Notes: generated by a model not told the origin, from the letters alone. A DNA stretch of 64,000 bases from Streptomyces guryensis (GCF_021261325.1 NZ_JAJSBI010000021.1:1-64000); one strand, 5' to 3'. Positions 23,508-36,270 are shown, counted from the stretch's first letter. Numbers and translations: made by a program.

Positions 23508-26500
23508 CCTCGCTGCCGGACCTCCGACCCCGATCTCCCCTTCACGACCTCCAGTTGCGCGTGGATACGGCGTCTCAGGTCGGCGACATGGCTGACGATG
23601 CCGACGCTGCGGTCGCGCTCACGCAGGGAGTCGAGCACGTCGAGGACCTCGTCGAGGGTCTGGTCGTCGAGGCTGCCGAAGCCCTCGTCGATGAAGAGCG
23701 TGTCCAGACGGACTCCGCCGGCCTCGTCGGTGACGACGTCCGCGAGACCGAGGGCGAGCGCCAGGGAGGCGAAGAACGTCTCGCCGCCCGACAGCGTCGC
23801 CGTGTCCCGCTCGCGTCCGGTCCACGCGTCGACGACGTGCAGCCCCAGCCCGCTGCGGCCGCGCCCGGCCCGGTCGTCGGAGTGGACCAGGGTGTAACGG
23901 CCGGACGACATGCGCTGCAGCCGCACGGTCGCGGCGGCGGCCACCTGTTCCAGGCGGGCCGCCAGCACATACGACTCCAGGCGCATCTTCCGTTCGTTGT
24001 CCGCCGAGGTGCCCGCGGCGAGGGAGGCCAGCCGCGCCACCCGGTCGTACTCCTCGCGCAGCGGGGCCAACCTCCGTACGCCCGCGGCGGATTGAGCCGA
24101 GAGCCGGTCGAGTTCGGTGCAGCGGCGGGCGGCCGCGTCCCGTGCGGAGGCGGCGTCGCGCAGCCGCTGGGTGGCGACGGCGGCGGCCCGTTCCGCCGAG
24201 ACCACGTCGGCGGGCGGCTGCTGTGCGGCGGCCGCGGTGTCGGCCTCGGCGAGGACGGCGCGCACGGCGGCCTCCTCGGACTGCCAGGCGTCCAGGCGGC
24301 GTTGGAGCTCGCGGTGGGCGGCGTCGTCCAGAAGCGCGGCGGCCGCTGCCTGCGGAGTGTCGAAGCCGGCCCGGAAGGAGGCGTCGGCGAGCCGGGCGTC
24401 GGCGTCCTTGAGCCGCTGGGCGGCGTCCTCGGCCACCCGCGCGCTGTCGGCGCCCTCGGTGAGCAGCGCGACCTGCCGCTCCAGCTGCGCGGCCCGCACG
24501 GCCACGCTCTCCGCCGTGCCGCGCGCCTGCGCCAACTCTCCTTCGAGACCTGCCCGTTCACGGTCGAGCCGCTCACGGTGGCCCACTCGCGAGGCGGCTC
24601 TGACCGCCGCCTCCTGCCGTGCCGCTGTCCTCCGCTCGTGCTCCTGCTCCGCTCGCCGCAGCTGCTCGCTCGCCGGGTGCAGCTCGGAAGCGGCATGCCG
24701 CGCCTGCCTGTACTGCCGCTCCAACTCCTCGACCTCTTCGGTGAGTCGGGCCGTGGGCGTGTCGCCCGCCTCGGCGGTGGCGGCGGCCAGTGCCTCACGT
24801 ACGACGCCGAGGCGCCGCTCGTCCTCGGCGCGCTGTTCGTCGGCGCGCCGGCAGGCGGCGAGGGCGCTCTCCTCCGCCTCCCGGTCGACGTGCCCGGCGA
24901 CCTTGCGCGCGGGGGCGGGGTGTTCGGTGGCTCCGCAGACGGCGCACGGCTCGCCGTCGGTGAGGCTCGCGGCCAGCTCGGCCGCGATGCCGTTCAGCCG
25001 CTGTTCCTTGAGGTCGAGCCAGTGGGCGCGGGCTTCGGTGGCACGTTCGCGGGCGGCGAGCACGCGCGCGTGGGCCTCGTCGGTGTCGCGGGCGAACTGG
25101 TCGCGCTGGCGGGCCGCGCCGAGCCTGCGCCGTGCCGGTTCTCGCTGCACCCCGAGCTGCTCGGCGCTCGTCGCGGCCTGCTGCGCGGATTCGATACGGG
25201 CGTCAAGTCCGGCCCGGGTCTCATCCCAGCCCGCGAGCCATGCCTCGGCCTCCTGAAGCACGTCCTCGTCGGCGCGCTCCTGCCGGTCCAGACCGGCGCG
25301 CTCGGCGACGAGTTCGGCCAGTCGCCGTTCGGCACGACGGGCGGACTCCAGGCCACCGAGCTCCTCGGCACTCCGGCGTGCGGCGGCGGCCAGCCCTGCG
25401 GCACCGGCGTCGGCCAGAGCACCGCGCGGCTCCTCACGTGGGGCGGTGTCGCCACACGCGCCCGTCAGCTCCTGGCCCCTGCCGGGTTCGGCGATCGCGT
25501 CCTGCGGCTCGGCGAGTCCGGTGACGGCGGCTTCGGCAACAGCATCTCGCGGCAGCGCAGCACCGGCCCCATCGTCGGACGCGAGCCCATCGCGCGGCCC
25601 CGCGCCCTCAGCCGCATCTGCGCCACCATCCTGCGGCCCCGCAGTCCCGGCTGCATCGGCGGGGCCAAAGGAGGGTGCACGATGTGGGGCGGGTGCGGGC
25701 TTGTCGTGGCTGCTCGCGCAGTTCCCCGCGCCCCTGTCGCCGCCGGTGCCTCGCCACCCCGCGCGCCCCGACGCGTTGCCCTCGCCGAGGGCGTCCCGCG
25801 GCCACGTGCCCCCCGCTGCACCCGCGGCGGAGCTCGCCGTCCGGAAATCCGCGTGCCCCTCAGCGAGGGCTTGTCGCAGCAGTGCACGCGCGCGGGCCTC
25901 GGCCTGTGTCGCACGCCGGTGTTCTCCCTCGGCGGCCTCCCGCAACTCCAGTGCGGGCGCCACCGCCTCGGCCTTGCGGGCCCGCTCCATGCGCGCCTGC
26001 GCCTCCCGGTACGCGGCGGCCCGCTCCTCCAGCCGGGCTGCGCGCTCGCGTGCTTCGGTGAACCGCTGCTGCAGCCGGGCCACTTCGCGCACCTCGCGCA
26101 GCGCGCGCTCGGCGGCCGCTTGCGCCGACTCGACGGCCGTGAGGCGGCAGTGCGCGATGGTCAGCTGTTCGCGGGCGGTACTGCGGGCGAAGGCCGCGGC
26201 GCTGATGACGGCCTCCGCCAACCCCGGCTCCCCCGGTGCCAGTTGAGGCAGCTCCATCACGCCGCCCGCCGCCTGCTGCATGCGGTGTGCGTCGGCCAGC
26301 AGCGCGGCGTCCCCCTCGCGCACCTGCGCCTCGGCGGCGCGGCGGCGCTCGGCCAGACGTTTTTCGACCTCGGCGAAGCGGTGGGTGTCGAAGAGGCGGC
26401 CCAGCAGCTTGCCACGCGCCTCGGCGTCGGCACGCAGGAAGCGCGCGAAGTCGCCCTGGGGCAACAGGACGACCTGGCAGAACTGCTCGCGGTTCATGCC

Positions 26501-26941
26501 GAGCAGCTGGGTGATCTCCTCACCGATCTCCTGGTGCGAGCGGCTGAGGTCCTTCCAGGCGCCGGCCGTGGCGTCGTACTCACGAAGCCAGCTCTGGGCC
26601 TTCTCCAGGGTCGTGCCCGAGCCCCGCTTCTTGGGGCGCTCCCAGGGCGGCTGCCTGGTGACCTCCAACCGGCGTCCGGCAACGGTCAGTTCTAGGGTCA
26701 CTCCCGTGCGCGTACCGGATGCGGCGTGGTCGCTGCGCAGGGCCAGGCCCTGACCGGTCTGGCGGGCGCCGGGGACGGAGCCGTAGAGCGCGTAGCACAC
26801 CGCGTCCAGGACGGACGTCTTGCCGGCTCCCGTCGGTCCGTGCAGCAGGAAGAGCCCGGCCGCCGACAACTCGCCGAAGTCGACGGTCTGCGAGCCGCCG
26901 AAGGGTCCGAACGCCGTGATGTCCAGCCGGTGCAGCCTCAT
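23501..26941 (-). CDS. sbcC: SbcC exonuclease subunit (SMC-like ATPase) with a repeat-derived insertion
   Basis: 1146 residues. With SbcD it forms the SbcCD (Mre11-Rad50-like) nuclease that cuts DNA hairpins and processes double-strand ends. Walker A GPTGAGKTS is at 35-43; a coiled coil leads to the zinc hook DGEPCAVCGATEHP (CAVC) near 667; the signature LSGGETFFASLALAL and Walker B DTLFIDEGFGSLDDQTLDE are near the C-terminus. Between the first coiled coil and the hook lies an Ala/Gly/Asp-rich insert of about 140 residues (roughly 375-515) that includes translated dispersed-repeat DNA (GDRGAGNCASSHDKPAPAPH near 400-420). ATG 26941 overlaps the sbcD stop as ATGA. Confidence 0.95.
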   Translation of the reverse strand: MRLHRLDITAFGPFGGSQTVDFGELSAAGLFLLHGPTGAGKTSVLDAVCYALYGSVPGARQTGQGLALRSDHAASGTRTGVTLELTVAGRRLEVTRQPPWERPKKRGSGTTLEKAQSWLREYDATAGAWKDLSRSHQEIGEEITQLLGMNREQFCQVVLLPQGDFARFLRADAEARGKLLGRLFDTHRFAEVEKRLAERRRAAEAQVREGDAALLADAHRMQQAAGGVMELPQLAPGEPGLAEAVISAAAFARSTAREQLTIAHCRLTAVESAQAAAERALREVREVARLQQRFTEARERAARLEERAAAYREAQARMERARKAEAVAPALELREAAEGEHRRATQAEARARALLRQALAEGHADFRTASSAAGAAGGTWPRDALGEGNASGRAGWRGTGGDRGAGNCASSHDKPAPAPHRAPSFGPADAAGTAGPQDGGADAAEGAGPRDGLASDDGAGAALPRDAVAEAAVTGLAEPQDAIAEPGRGQELTGACGDTAPREEPRGALADAGAAGLAAAARRSAEELGGLESARRAERRLAELVAERAGLDRQERADEDVLQEAEAWLAGWDETRAGLDARIESAQQAATSAEQLGVQREPARRRLGAARQRDQFARDTDEAHARVLAARERATEARAHWLDLKEQRLNGIAAELAASLTDGEPCAVCGATEHPAPARKVAGHVDREAEESALAACRRADEQRAEDERRLGVVREALAAATAEAGDTPTARLTEEVEELERQYRQARHAASELHPASEQLRRAEQEHERRTAARQEAAVRAASRVGHRERLDRERAGLEGELAQARGTAESVAVRAAQLERQVALLTEGADSARVAEDAAQRLKDADARLADASFRAGFDTPQAAAAALLDDAAHRELQRRLDAWQSEEAAVRAVLAEADTAAAAQQPPADVVSAERAAAVATQRLRDAASARDAAARRCTELDRLSAQSAAGVRRLAPLREEYDRVARLASLAAGTSADNERKMRLESYVLAARLEQVAAAATVRLQRMSSGRYTLVHSDDRAGRGRSGLGLHVVDAWTGRERDTATLSGGETFFASLALALGLADVVTDEAGGVRLDTLFIDEGFGSLDDQTLDEVLDVLDSLRERDRSVGIVSHVADLRRRIHAQLEVVKGRSGSEVRQRGQ
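25682..25742. repeat. Dispersed Streptomyces repeat, copy 2, in frame inside sbcC
   Basis: On the minus strand, GGGGCGCGGGGAACTGCGCG followed by AGCAGCCACGACAAGCCCGC matches the repeat at 41914-41976 (GGGGCGCGGGGAACTGCGCG then ACCAGCCACGATGATGCCGC). It lies wholly inside sbcC and is translated without a stop. Confidence 0.85.
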
Positions 26942-28101
26942 GGCGCCACCTCCCGCACGGCCTCGTCGGCGCGCACCGCGTCGAAGGCGTCCCGCAGCAC
27001 GGCCTGTTCGCGCGCGTCGGGCCCGGCGCCACGCACATGGGCGACGAAGTCCTCGGCGATCTCCTGGTCGCTGCGGCCCGCGAGCCGTCTGGCGTACGAC
27101 ACGTCCGGGTCGTCCGGTGTCCGCTCGGGGTCGAAGACGAGGCTGAGGGTGTGCGGGAAGCGCTCCGTGAGCCGCGCCATGGGATCGGAAGGGCGGACCC
27201 GGTCGGTGAGGGTGACCTCGACCCACGCCTCCGCGTGCCGTGCCAACCCGGGATCGGCGAGCAGTTCCTCCAGGGTGCCCCGGATCCTGGCCAGCGCACG
27301 CGGCACGGGACAGTCGACGCGCTCGGCGGTGACGGAGCCGTCGGCGTCGAGGTCGACGAGCCACATGGTCTTGCGGTGGTCGGCCTCGGAGAAGGAGTAC
27401 GGCAGTGGGGAGCCGGAGTAGCGGACCCGCTCGGTGATCGTCTGACAGCCGTGCAGATGGCCGAGTGCCGCGTAGTCCACACCGTCGAAGACCCCCGCGG
27501 GCACGGCGGCGACCCCGCCGACCGTGATGTCCCGCTCGCTGTCGCTGGCCTCTCCGCCGGTGACGAAGGCGTGCGCGAGGACGACCGAACGGGTGCCCCC
27601 TGCGCGCGTGGCGAGGTCGGCGCGGACCCGGTCCATGGCGGCGGCGAGCACCGCCTCGTGTCCCGCCTTCTCCACCCCGAACTCGTCCTTGACCAGCGCC
27701 GGTTCGAGATAGGGCAGTCCGTAGAAGGCCACTTCGCCATGGCTGTCGGGCAGCACCACCGGTGTCCCGGCTGCCGCCGGATCGGTCCTCAGATGGATGC
27801 CGGCCCGCCCGATGAGTCCGGCGCCGACGCCCAGCCGGCGGGCCGAGTCGTGGTTCCCGGAGATCATCACCGTGGGCACACCCAGGTCGGCGAGGCGGTG
27901 CAGCGCCGCGTCGTACAGCTCGACCGCGGCCAGCGGGGGCACCGCCCGGTCGTACACATCCCCCGACACGACCACCGCGTCCACCCCGCGCTCGCGCACG
28001 GTCGTGACGAGGTGGCCGATGAACTCGGCCTGGGCGCCGAGCATGTTCACCCGGTGGAACGCCCGGCCCAGATGCCAGTCGGAAGTGTGCAGGAATTTCA
28101 T
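26938..28101 (-). CDS. sbcD: SbcD exonuclease subunit (Mre11-like metallophosphoesterase)
   Basis: 387 residues. All nuclease motifs are present: HTSDWHLGR (5-13), VVSGDVYDRAVPP near 45, GNHDSARRL near 82, LAHAFVTGG near 187 and LGHLHGCQ near 225, which bind the Mn ions. The C-terminal capping domain follows. It provides the 3'-5' exonuclease and endonuclease activity of SbcCD and is translationally coupled to sbcC by ATGA. The ATG at 28101 is chosen because the conserved MKFLHTSDWHLGR opening starts there. The DNA upstream holds a transposase fragment, so the promoter must lie within 28102-28260. Confidence 0.95.
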   Translation of the reverse strand: MKFLHTSDWHLGRAFHRVNMLGAQAEFIGHLVTTVRERGVDAVVVSGDVYDRAVPPLAAVELYDAALHRLADLGVPTVMISGNHDSARRLGVGAGLIGRAGIHLRTDPAAAGTPVVLPDSHGEVAFYGLPYLEPALVKDEFGVEKAGHEAVLAAAMDRVRADLATRAGGTRSVVLAHAFVTGGEASDSERDITVGGVAAVPAGVFDGVDYAALGHLHGCQTITERVRYSGSPLPYSFSEADHRKTMWLVDLDADGSVTAERVDCPVPRALARIRGTLEELLADPGLARHAEAWVEVTLTDRVRPSDPMARLTERFPHTLSLVFDPERTPDDPDVSYARRLAGRSDQEIAEDFVAHVRGAGPDAREQAVLRDAFDAVRADEAVREVAP

Positions 28102-28261
28102 GAAATCGCTCTGACCTGCACGTTTGCCCCCACTGCACCTCAAAAACCAGCACGAACCAGCACGGGGCTCGCCGTTAACACCCGCCACGCTAACGCATGC
28201 CGCCCTCCAGTCCGGTGCCGCGAGCCGGGCGGCGGAAGGGAACGGTGGCGGAAATGGACTT

Positions 28262-28376
28262 TCACTCATTGAGCCTTTCCCAACCTCTGCGTGAGGCGTT
28301 GAGGTGGAGGGTGAGGACGGCATGGACGAGTGCGGTGATGCGGGTGGTGCTGCACCGGAGTTTGCGCAGGGCGCGC

Positions 28377-28387
<11 letters not shown>
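28262..28387 (-). pseudogene. C-terminal fragment of a DDE transposase
   Basis: The minus strand encodes GFAERALRKLRCSTTRITAL and VHAVLTLHLNASRRGWERLN, ending in E and a TGA at 28262. This is the familiar C-terminus of an IS4/IS701-like transposase (relatives end CARRKLRCSTTRITALVHAVLTLHLN). The upstream part is replaced by the 3' end of the STAND gene, which overlaps its last codons. It marks a recombination or insertion boundary at the right edge of sbcD. Confidence 0.5.
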
Positions 28388-32180
<3,793 letters not shown>

Positions 32181-32533
32181 CGGGGGCTCACCCCTCCATC
32201 AGTCCGCCTCCCCCGTGGACGCGGCACGACCGGCCGCACGCTACGCACGCCCGCGACGGAAGTGCAAACGTGATGCGCCTTCTTTGGTCAGTACCACCGT
32301 CGTGCCCGTGACCTGCGAAGCGGCCATTGATCAGGGTGACAAGACCGGCTGCCCATTCAATTCCGGAACCGCTGAACTCGGTGATGTGCCGCCCTGCAGC
32401 GGTGCCGGTGCGGGGAAGCCGCCGTCGCCCCACGGGGTGGGTGGCGGCGCCCCGCACTAGCAAGCGCCGAGCCAGATGGTCGTCCTGCGCGCTCGGTGTC
32501 CAGACACCTCATCACCAACGAAAGGGACGAAAC
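32181..32533. other. Gap with possible IS debris, no clear gene
   Basis: The minus strand between about 32225 and 32345 reads GHGHDGGTDQRRRITFALPS and RACVACGRSCRVHG, which weakly recalls the Cys-containing segment of IS1182-type transposases (pattern ...C..CP.R..C). This is uncertain. The plus strand gives the leader of the small secreted protein. No hairpin or RNA gene stands out. Confidence 0.25.
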
Positions 32534-32983
32534 GTGAACACACGCAAGCGAGCCACTCTGTACGCTGCGGCCGCCGCGTTGGCTGGAGGTCTCGCGGTGG
32601 TGGCGCCTGCCCAGGCGGCAACCGCCGCTCACCCCACGGCCGGCCCAACGGTCCGGCAGAGCACCGCCGTCCACCCCGACGGCTTCGAGCCGGGCTCCGT
32701 CGTCACCCGCGGGGACTGCAAGGTCTGGATGAACACCAAGAAGATCAACGGCCACTGGTTCGCGCAGGGCCTGGTCCACTCCTGGAACCAAGGTCACTGC
32801 GTCATGATGCTCCAGCGTCAGCACGGTGGAGCCTGGGAACGGATCACCTGGTACCACTTCGTGCGTTACAACAACCAGGACCACACCGGCTACTACTGGG
32901 ACGACCGCGGCTACAAGGCACGGGTCTGTCTGCAGAACATCGACTGGAACGACTCAACCTGGCACTGCAGCCAGGGCATTTGA
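32534..32983 (+). CDS. Small secreted protein with four cysteines
   Basis: 149 residues from GTG 32534 (AAAGGGAC 5-6 bases upstream). A Sec signal peptide (NTRKRATLYAAAAALAGGLA, then APAQA cleavage near residue 28) precedes a mature region of about 110 residues rich in Trp, His and Tyr. Four Cys (GDCKVW, GHCVMM, RVCLQN, WHCSQ) could form two disulfides. HFVRYNNQDHTGYYWDDRGY looks like a beta-rich fold. I know no function for this family; an extracellular binding or inhibitor-like role is possible. It stands alone after IS debris. Confidence 0.78.
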   Translation: MNTRKRATLYAAAAALAGGLAVVAPAQAATAAHPTAGPTVRQSTAVHPDGFEPGSVVTRGDCKVWMNTKKINGHWFAQGLVHSWNQGHCVMMLQRQHGGAWERITWYHFVRYNNQDHTGYYWDDRGYKARVCLQNIDWNDSTWHCSQGI

Positions 32984-33183
32984 ACGATCCCGTCGCACGG
33001 AGGCCTCGACCTCGCGGCACAGCCGGAACTTACACCGGCCGAAACCCGGGCTCCTGCCCGACAGGCTGCACGGCAGGGCGGCGCCGTCCGCCCGCCGCGC
33101 GCCCGCGCCTGACCGTACGCGCTCGTGATCAGGAGCCAGGGTTGCACGTCTGAGTCTCCGATAAGCGGCAGGCGACAGATGGT

Positions 33184-33214
33184 GCCGGGGCGGACGTATG
33201 CCGACCGCCCCGGC
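33184..33214 (+). terminator. Hairpin in the gap after the secreted-protein gene
   Basis: GCCGGGGCGG and CCGCCCCGGC pair perfectly over 10 bases around an 11-base loop. The 32984-33287 gap otherwise shows no gene; its right end holds the ribosome binding site of the truncated sigma gene. Confidence 0.55.
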
Positions 33215-33287
33215 CTCATCCTCCACCGGCCCACCACCCTCTCGGCAGGGCTGGCCACCCACGTCACGCACGGAAGGAACCCGATAC

Positions 33288-33503
33288 GTGAACGCGCCCA
33301 GGCACCTCGGCAAGGTGCTGGAATTTGAGGAATACGTAAGTGCACGGCACGACGCTCTGCTGCGCAGCGCTCGACGCCTGGTCCCCGATCCGCTCGATGC
33401 TCAGGATCTGCTGCAGACCGCGCTCGCGCGCACGTACCTCCGTTGGGAAGGCCCCTGCACGACGCCGCCCGCTCCGCCGTCAAGGCCCGCACCGCCGCCC
33501 TGA
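33288..33503 (+). pseudogene. SigE-family ECF sigma factor, truncated after about 55 codons
   Basis: From GTG 33288 (GGAAGGAA upstream) the frame gives EFEEYVSARHDALLRSARRL then VPDPLDAQDLLQTALARTYL. This is region 2.1-2.2 of the SigE-like sigma-70 family (relatives: EFEEYVRARQDALLRSARRLVPDPVDAQDLLQTAL). At about 33450 (after RWEG) the sequence changes to IS110 DNA and the frame ends in a proline-rich tail at 33503. Regions 2.4 and 4 are missing, so it cannot work as a sigma factor. Confidence 0.75.
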
Positions 33504-34249
33504 ACCAGATGCCCCACGCCCCCGAAGCCGTCCGCGCCAAGTACGGGCAGCTCAAAGGGACAGACCGCACTGACGCCCTGGCCCGGCTGCGGCCGGCCGG
33601 AGACGCGGTGCACACAGCGGTCCTCGCCGCGCTGAAGAGCCTCGCCCGACGCGTCAAGGAGCCGACCGCCGAACACGAGGCCCTGACCCGGGCCCTGGAC
33701 AACGAGGTCAGCACGCACGACCCAGGCCTGCGAGCCGCCCACGGCGTCGGCCCCGACACCGCCGCGCAGCTGCTGGTCACCGCCGGAGGCAATCCCGAAC
33801 GCATGCGGACCGAGGCATCCTTCGCCGCCCTTTGCGGCGTCGCCCCGGTCCCCGCCTCCAGCGGCACAACCAACCGGCACCGCCTGTCCCGGGGCGGAGA
33901 CCGGGATACCAACGCCGCTCCCTACCGCATCGCCCTGGTCCGCATGTCCAGCGACTCCACAACCCGCGCATACGCGGCACGGCAGACCGCTGCCGGCCGG
34001 ACGAAGAGAGAGATCATCCGGCTCCTGAAACGAGCCATCGCCCGGGAGATATTCCGCTGCCTCACCACCACCGTCACCGTCCCCGGCATCACCGACCTAC
34101 GGCCACTACGGCAAGCCAGGAACATCGCTCTCACCGCCGTCGCCCAGCACTTCGGCGTCTGGCCCACCACCATCTCCAGGCTTGAACGAGGTCTCAGCCG
34201 AGACGACGACCTCGCCCATGCCTACCGCGACTGGATCCAGACCGCTTGA
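33450..34249 (+). pseudogene. IS110-family transposase lacking its N-terminal catalytic domain
   Basis: The frame reads LHDAARSAVKARTAALNQM, then the Transposase_20 (IS116/IS110/IS902) domain HDPGLRAAHGVGPDTAAQLL and FAALCGVAPVPASSGTTNRH with its Cys/Ser region, and ends with LKRAIAREIFRCL. The N-terminal DEDD (RuvC-like) half is gone; the left edge is fused to a sigma-factor fragment. The C-terminal 60 residues (LRPLRQARNIALTAVAQHFG; VWPTTISRLERGLSRDDDLA) form a Cro/C1-type helix-turn-helix, an extra domain seen in some actinomycete IS110 transposases. An IS110 3' end could be within 34250-34340. Confidence 0.75.
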
Positions 34250-34343
34250 CAGCAACAGGAGCATCATCACGGTCGGTTACTCCCGTACCGGCTCGTCATG
34301 AGGCGTCCCACACTGGTCCGTTACGCCCCTTTCATGCTGATGC

Positions 34344-34970
34344 TCATACGTCCCCGTACGCCTCCCCGCCCAGTTCGAACCCTGCCGTCCCGGCGGTCAC
34401 GTCGGCGAGCCAGGCCTTGAAGGCGTCCACGTCGGAGTCCGGCAGGCCGACCTCGATGGTGACGGCTTCCGCATAGCGCACGTCGCGTACCTCATGTCCC
34501 GTCGAGTGCAGGTCGTTCTGGACCTTGCCGGCCCGCTGGTGGTCGACGGTCACCGTGGCCAGCCGGAACCTGCGGCGCGTGCGGGTGCCCAGCGTGTCCA
34601 GGGCCTCGCCGACCGCGCCGCCGTACGCCCTGATGAGTCCGCCCGCGCCGAGCTTGACGCCACCGTAGTAGCGGGTGACGACGGCCACGACGTACCGCAT
34701 GTCGCGGCGCAGCAGCATCTGGAGCATGGGAACGCCCGCGGTGCCGCCCGGTTCGCCGTCGTCGCTCGCCTTCTGGACGGAGGCGTCGGCGCCGATGACG
34801 TAGGCCCAGCAGTTGTGGGTGGCGTCCGCGTGCTCCTTGCGTACGGCGGCGACGAAGTCCTGGGCCTCCTGCTCGGTGGCCGCCGGTGCCAGGGCGCACA
34901 GGAAGCGGGAGCGGTTGACCTCGGTCTCGTGCACGCCCCCGTGGGCGACCGTGCGGTACTCGTCCTGCAT
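34344..34970 (-). CDS. YigZ/IMPACT-family protein
   Basis: 208 residues. The UPF0029/IMPACT N-terminal domain is clear: SRFLCALAPAATEQEAQDFV near 22, THNCWAYVIG near 51, SDDGEPGGTAGVPMLQML near 69 and TRYYGGVKLGAGGLIRAYG near 98, followed by a DUF1949 ferredoxin-like C-terminal domain. The family has an RNase-PH-like fold and in eukaryotes modulates translation (IMPACT); the bacterial role is unknown. The start ATG is at 34970. It marks the return to conserved sequence after the IS patch. Confidence 0.93.
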   Translation of the reverse strand: MQDEYRTVAHGGVHETEVNRSRFLCALAPAATEQEAQDFVAAVRKEHADATHNCWAYVIGADASVQKASDDGEPGGTAGVPMLQMLLRRDMRYVVAVVTRYYGGVKLGAGGLIRAYGGAVGEALDTLGTRTRRRFRLATVTVDHQRAGKVQNDLHSTGHEVRDVRYAEAVTIEVGLPDSDVDAFKAWLADVTAGTAGFELGGEAYGDV

Positions 34971-34993
34971 CCGGCCAGCCTATGCGGCGCGCG

Positions 34994-35548
34994 CTACTGC
35001 TTCCCGCCGTGCTTCTTGCCCCGCGGCACGATCATGCTCGTCAGCAGTGCCGTGCCCGGGGCGAGCGCGTCCCAGGCGGTGCCGTGCCAGGCCAGTACCG
35101 CGATCGCCGAGGTCGGGAACTTCACCCGCACCTCGTCCAGGGCGTCGTCGAGGCTGTCCCCGGCCAGTTCGAGGACGAGTTCCTCGAGGCCCGGGTTGTG
35201 CCCGATCAGGAGCAGCGTCTCGACCTCGGCGGACACCTCGTGCACGGCGGTCAGCAGGTCGGGCACGTCGGCGGCGTACAGCCGCGGGTCGCGGCGCACC
35301 GGGGGCGGTGTGCCCCATTGGGCCGAGGCCAGTTCCCAGGTCTGGCGCGCACGTACGGCGGTGGAGCACAGGGCGAGGTCGGGCAGGCAGTCGGCCTCGG
35401 CGAGGGCATGGCCGACCGCCGGTGCGTCGCGGCGGCCGCGCGGCGCGAGCGGGCGCTCGTGGTCGGGGACGCCCGTCGGCCAGGCCGACTTGGCGTGCCG
35501 CAGCACCACCAGGCGACGCAGTGGACCGGCGCCCGCGCGCGCGATCAC
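34994..35548 (-). CDS. SixA-like histidine phosphatase
   Basis: 184 residues. The catalytic RHG-type motif is LVVLRHAKSAWP (RHAKS) near residue 17, with the second His in LLLIGHNPGLEEL near 113; these are the phospho-His acceptor and general base of the histidine phosphatase superfamily. SixA removes phosphate from phosphohistidine on HPt proteins, but actinobacterial members may use other substrates. GTG 35548 overlaps the upstream stop (GTGA), so it is coupled to the CysRS-like gene. The C-terminus is basic (GKKHGGKQ). Confidence 0.9.
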   Translation of the reverse strand: MIARAGAGPLRRLVVLRHAKSAWPTGVPDHERPLAPRGRRDAPAVGHALAEADCLPDLALCSTAVRARQTWELASAQWGTPPPVRRDPRLYAADVPDLLTAVHEVSAEVETLLLIGHNPGLEELVLELAGDSLDDALDEVRVKFPTSAIAVLAWHGTAWDALAPGTALLTSMIVPRGKKHGGKQ

Positions 35549-36270
35549 GCCGGGGACCCGAGGTCGCGGGTGAGATCCAGGCCGAGCAGCCGGTCGGCGT
35601 AGGCGTATGTCTCGAAGCGGGCGCCGTCCGGCAGCCCGGAGTCGGTCTCCACCCAGGCCAGCACCTTGAGCACGGAGGGGACGTCCAAGTCGTCCTCCCA
35701 GGCGGTACGGAGGCGTGCGCGCGCCTCGTCGGGAATCGGCCGCGACGGCTGCTGCGCCCAGGCGGCGACCGCGCGGCGCCAGCGTGCGAGGGTGTGGCGG
35801 GCCTCGTCCAGGGCGGCCGCGTCGAGCCGCAGGGGCGTGCTCCGGTGCCGGGAGAGCAGGGCCAGACGCAGGGCGGCCGGGTCGGCGCTCTCCGCGGTGC
35901 CGGGTGCCTCCGAGTCGACGGGGGCGACGGCGACCCGGACGCCGTCAGGTGTCGCGCCGCCCTCCCCCACGACATGCAGGACCTGGGCCTCGCTCAGTCC
36001 GGGGCCGACGTCCCGCCGGTCCTCGAAGGGCCGGATGCCGAGCGCGGCCACCCCCGCCCGCAGCTCCGCCTGCCCCCGTTCACCGGTCAGCACACCCCAC
36101 ACCGGGGTGCCGCCGAGTTCCAGGGCTCGCTGGAGGAGGTCGGCGACCAGCAGTACACGCAGGGCGCCGGTGTGGAAATCCGGCACATGGGCTTCGACCC
36201 GGGTCAGCCCCCGGCGGACCGGGGCGGCGTCGACGGATTCGCCGGTTCGGGCGTCGGTGATGCGCAGCAC
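35545..36270 (-). CDS. Conserved actinobacterial protein with CysRS/MshC-like features
   Basis: About 241 residues from GTG 36270. The N-terminus VLRITDARTGESVDAAPVRR and the segment LTRVEAHVPDFHTGALRVLL resemble the start of cysteinyl-tRNA synthetase/MshC proteins (where a similar ALL...D...L block follows), but the HIGH and KMSKS motifs are not seen. It is therefore unlikely to be an active synthetase. The gene is translationally coupled to the SixA-like phosphatase downstream. The frame is open further upstream to 36420, but that part is Arg-rich and lacks conservation. Function unknown; similarity call is tentative. Confidence 0.6.
   Translation of the reverse strand: MLRITDARTGESVDAAPVRRGLTRVEAHVPDFHTGALRVLLVADLLQRALELGGTPVWGVLTGERGQAELRAGVAALGIRPFEDRRDVGPGLSEAQVLHVVGEGGATPDGVRVAVAPVDSEAPGTAESADPAALRLALLSRHRSTPLRLDAAALDEARHTLARWRRAVAAWAQQPSRPIPDEARARLRTAWEDDLDVPSVLKVLAWVETDSGLPDGARFETYAYADRLLGLDLTRDLGSPA

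Noticed and set aside
21473..26695. A 1740-residue open frame on the plus strand, opposite sbcC and the Imm21 and rhodanese genes
   Set aside because: It is the antisense shadow of real genes; its composition is typical of the complementary frame of high-GC coding DNA and it shows no motif.
32181..32345. Complete IS1182 transposase
   Set aside because: Only a short, weak Cys-rich match exists; no full frame or inverted repeats.
35545..36270. Functional cysteinyl-tRNA synthetase or MshC
   Set aside because: It is too short and lacks HIGH and KMSKS signatures; only the opening resembles them.
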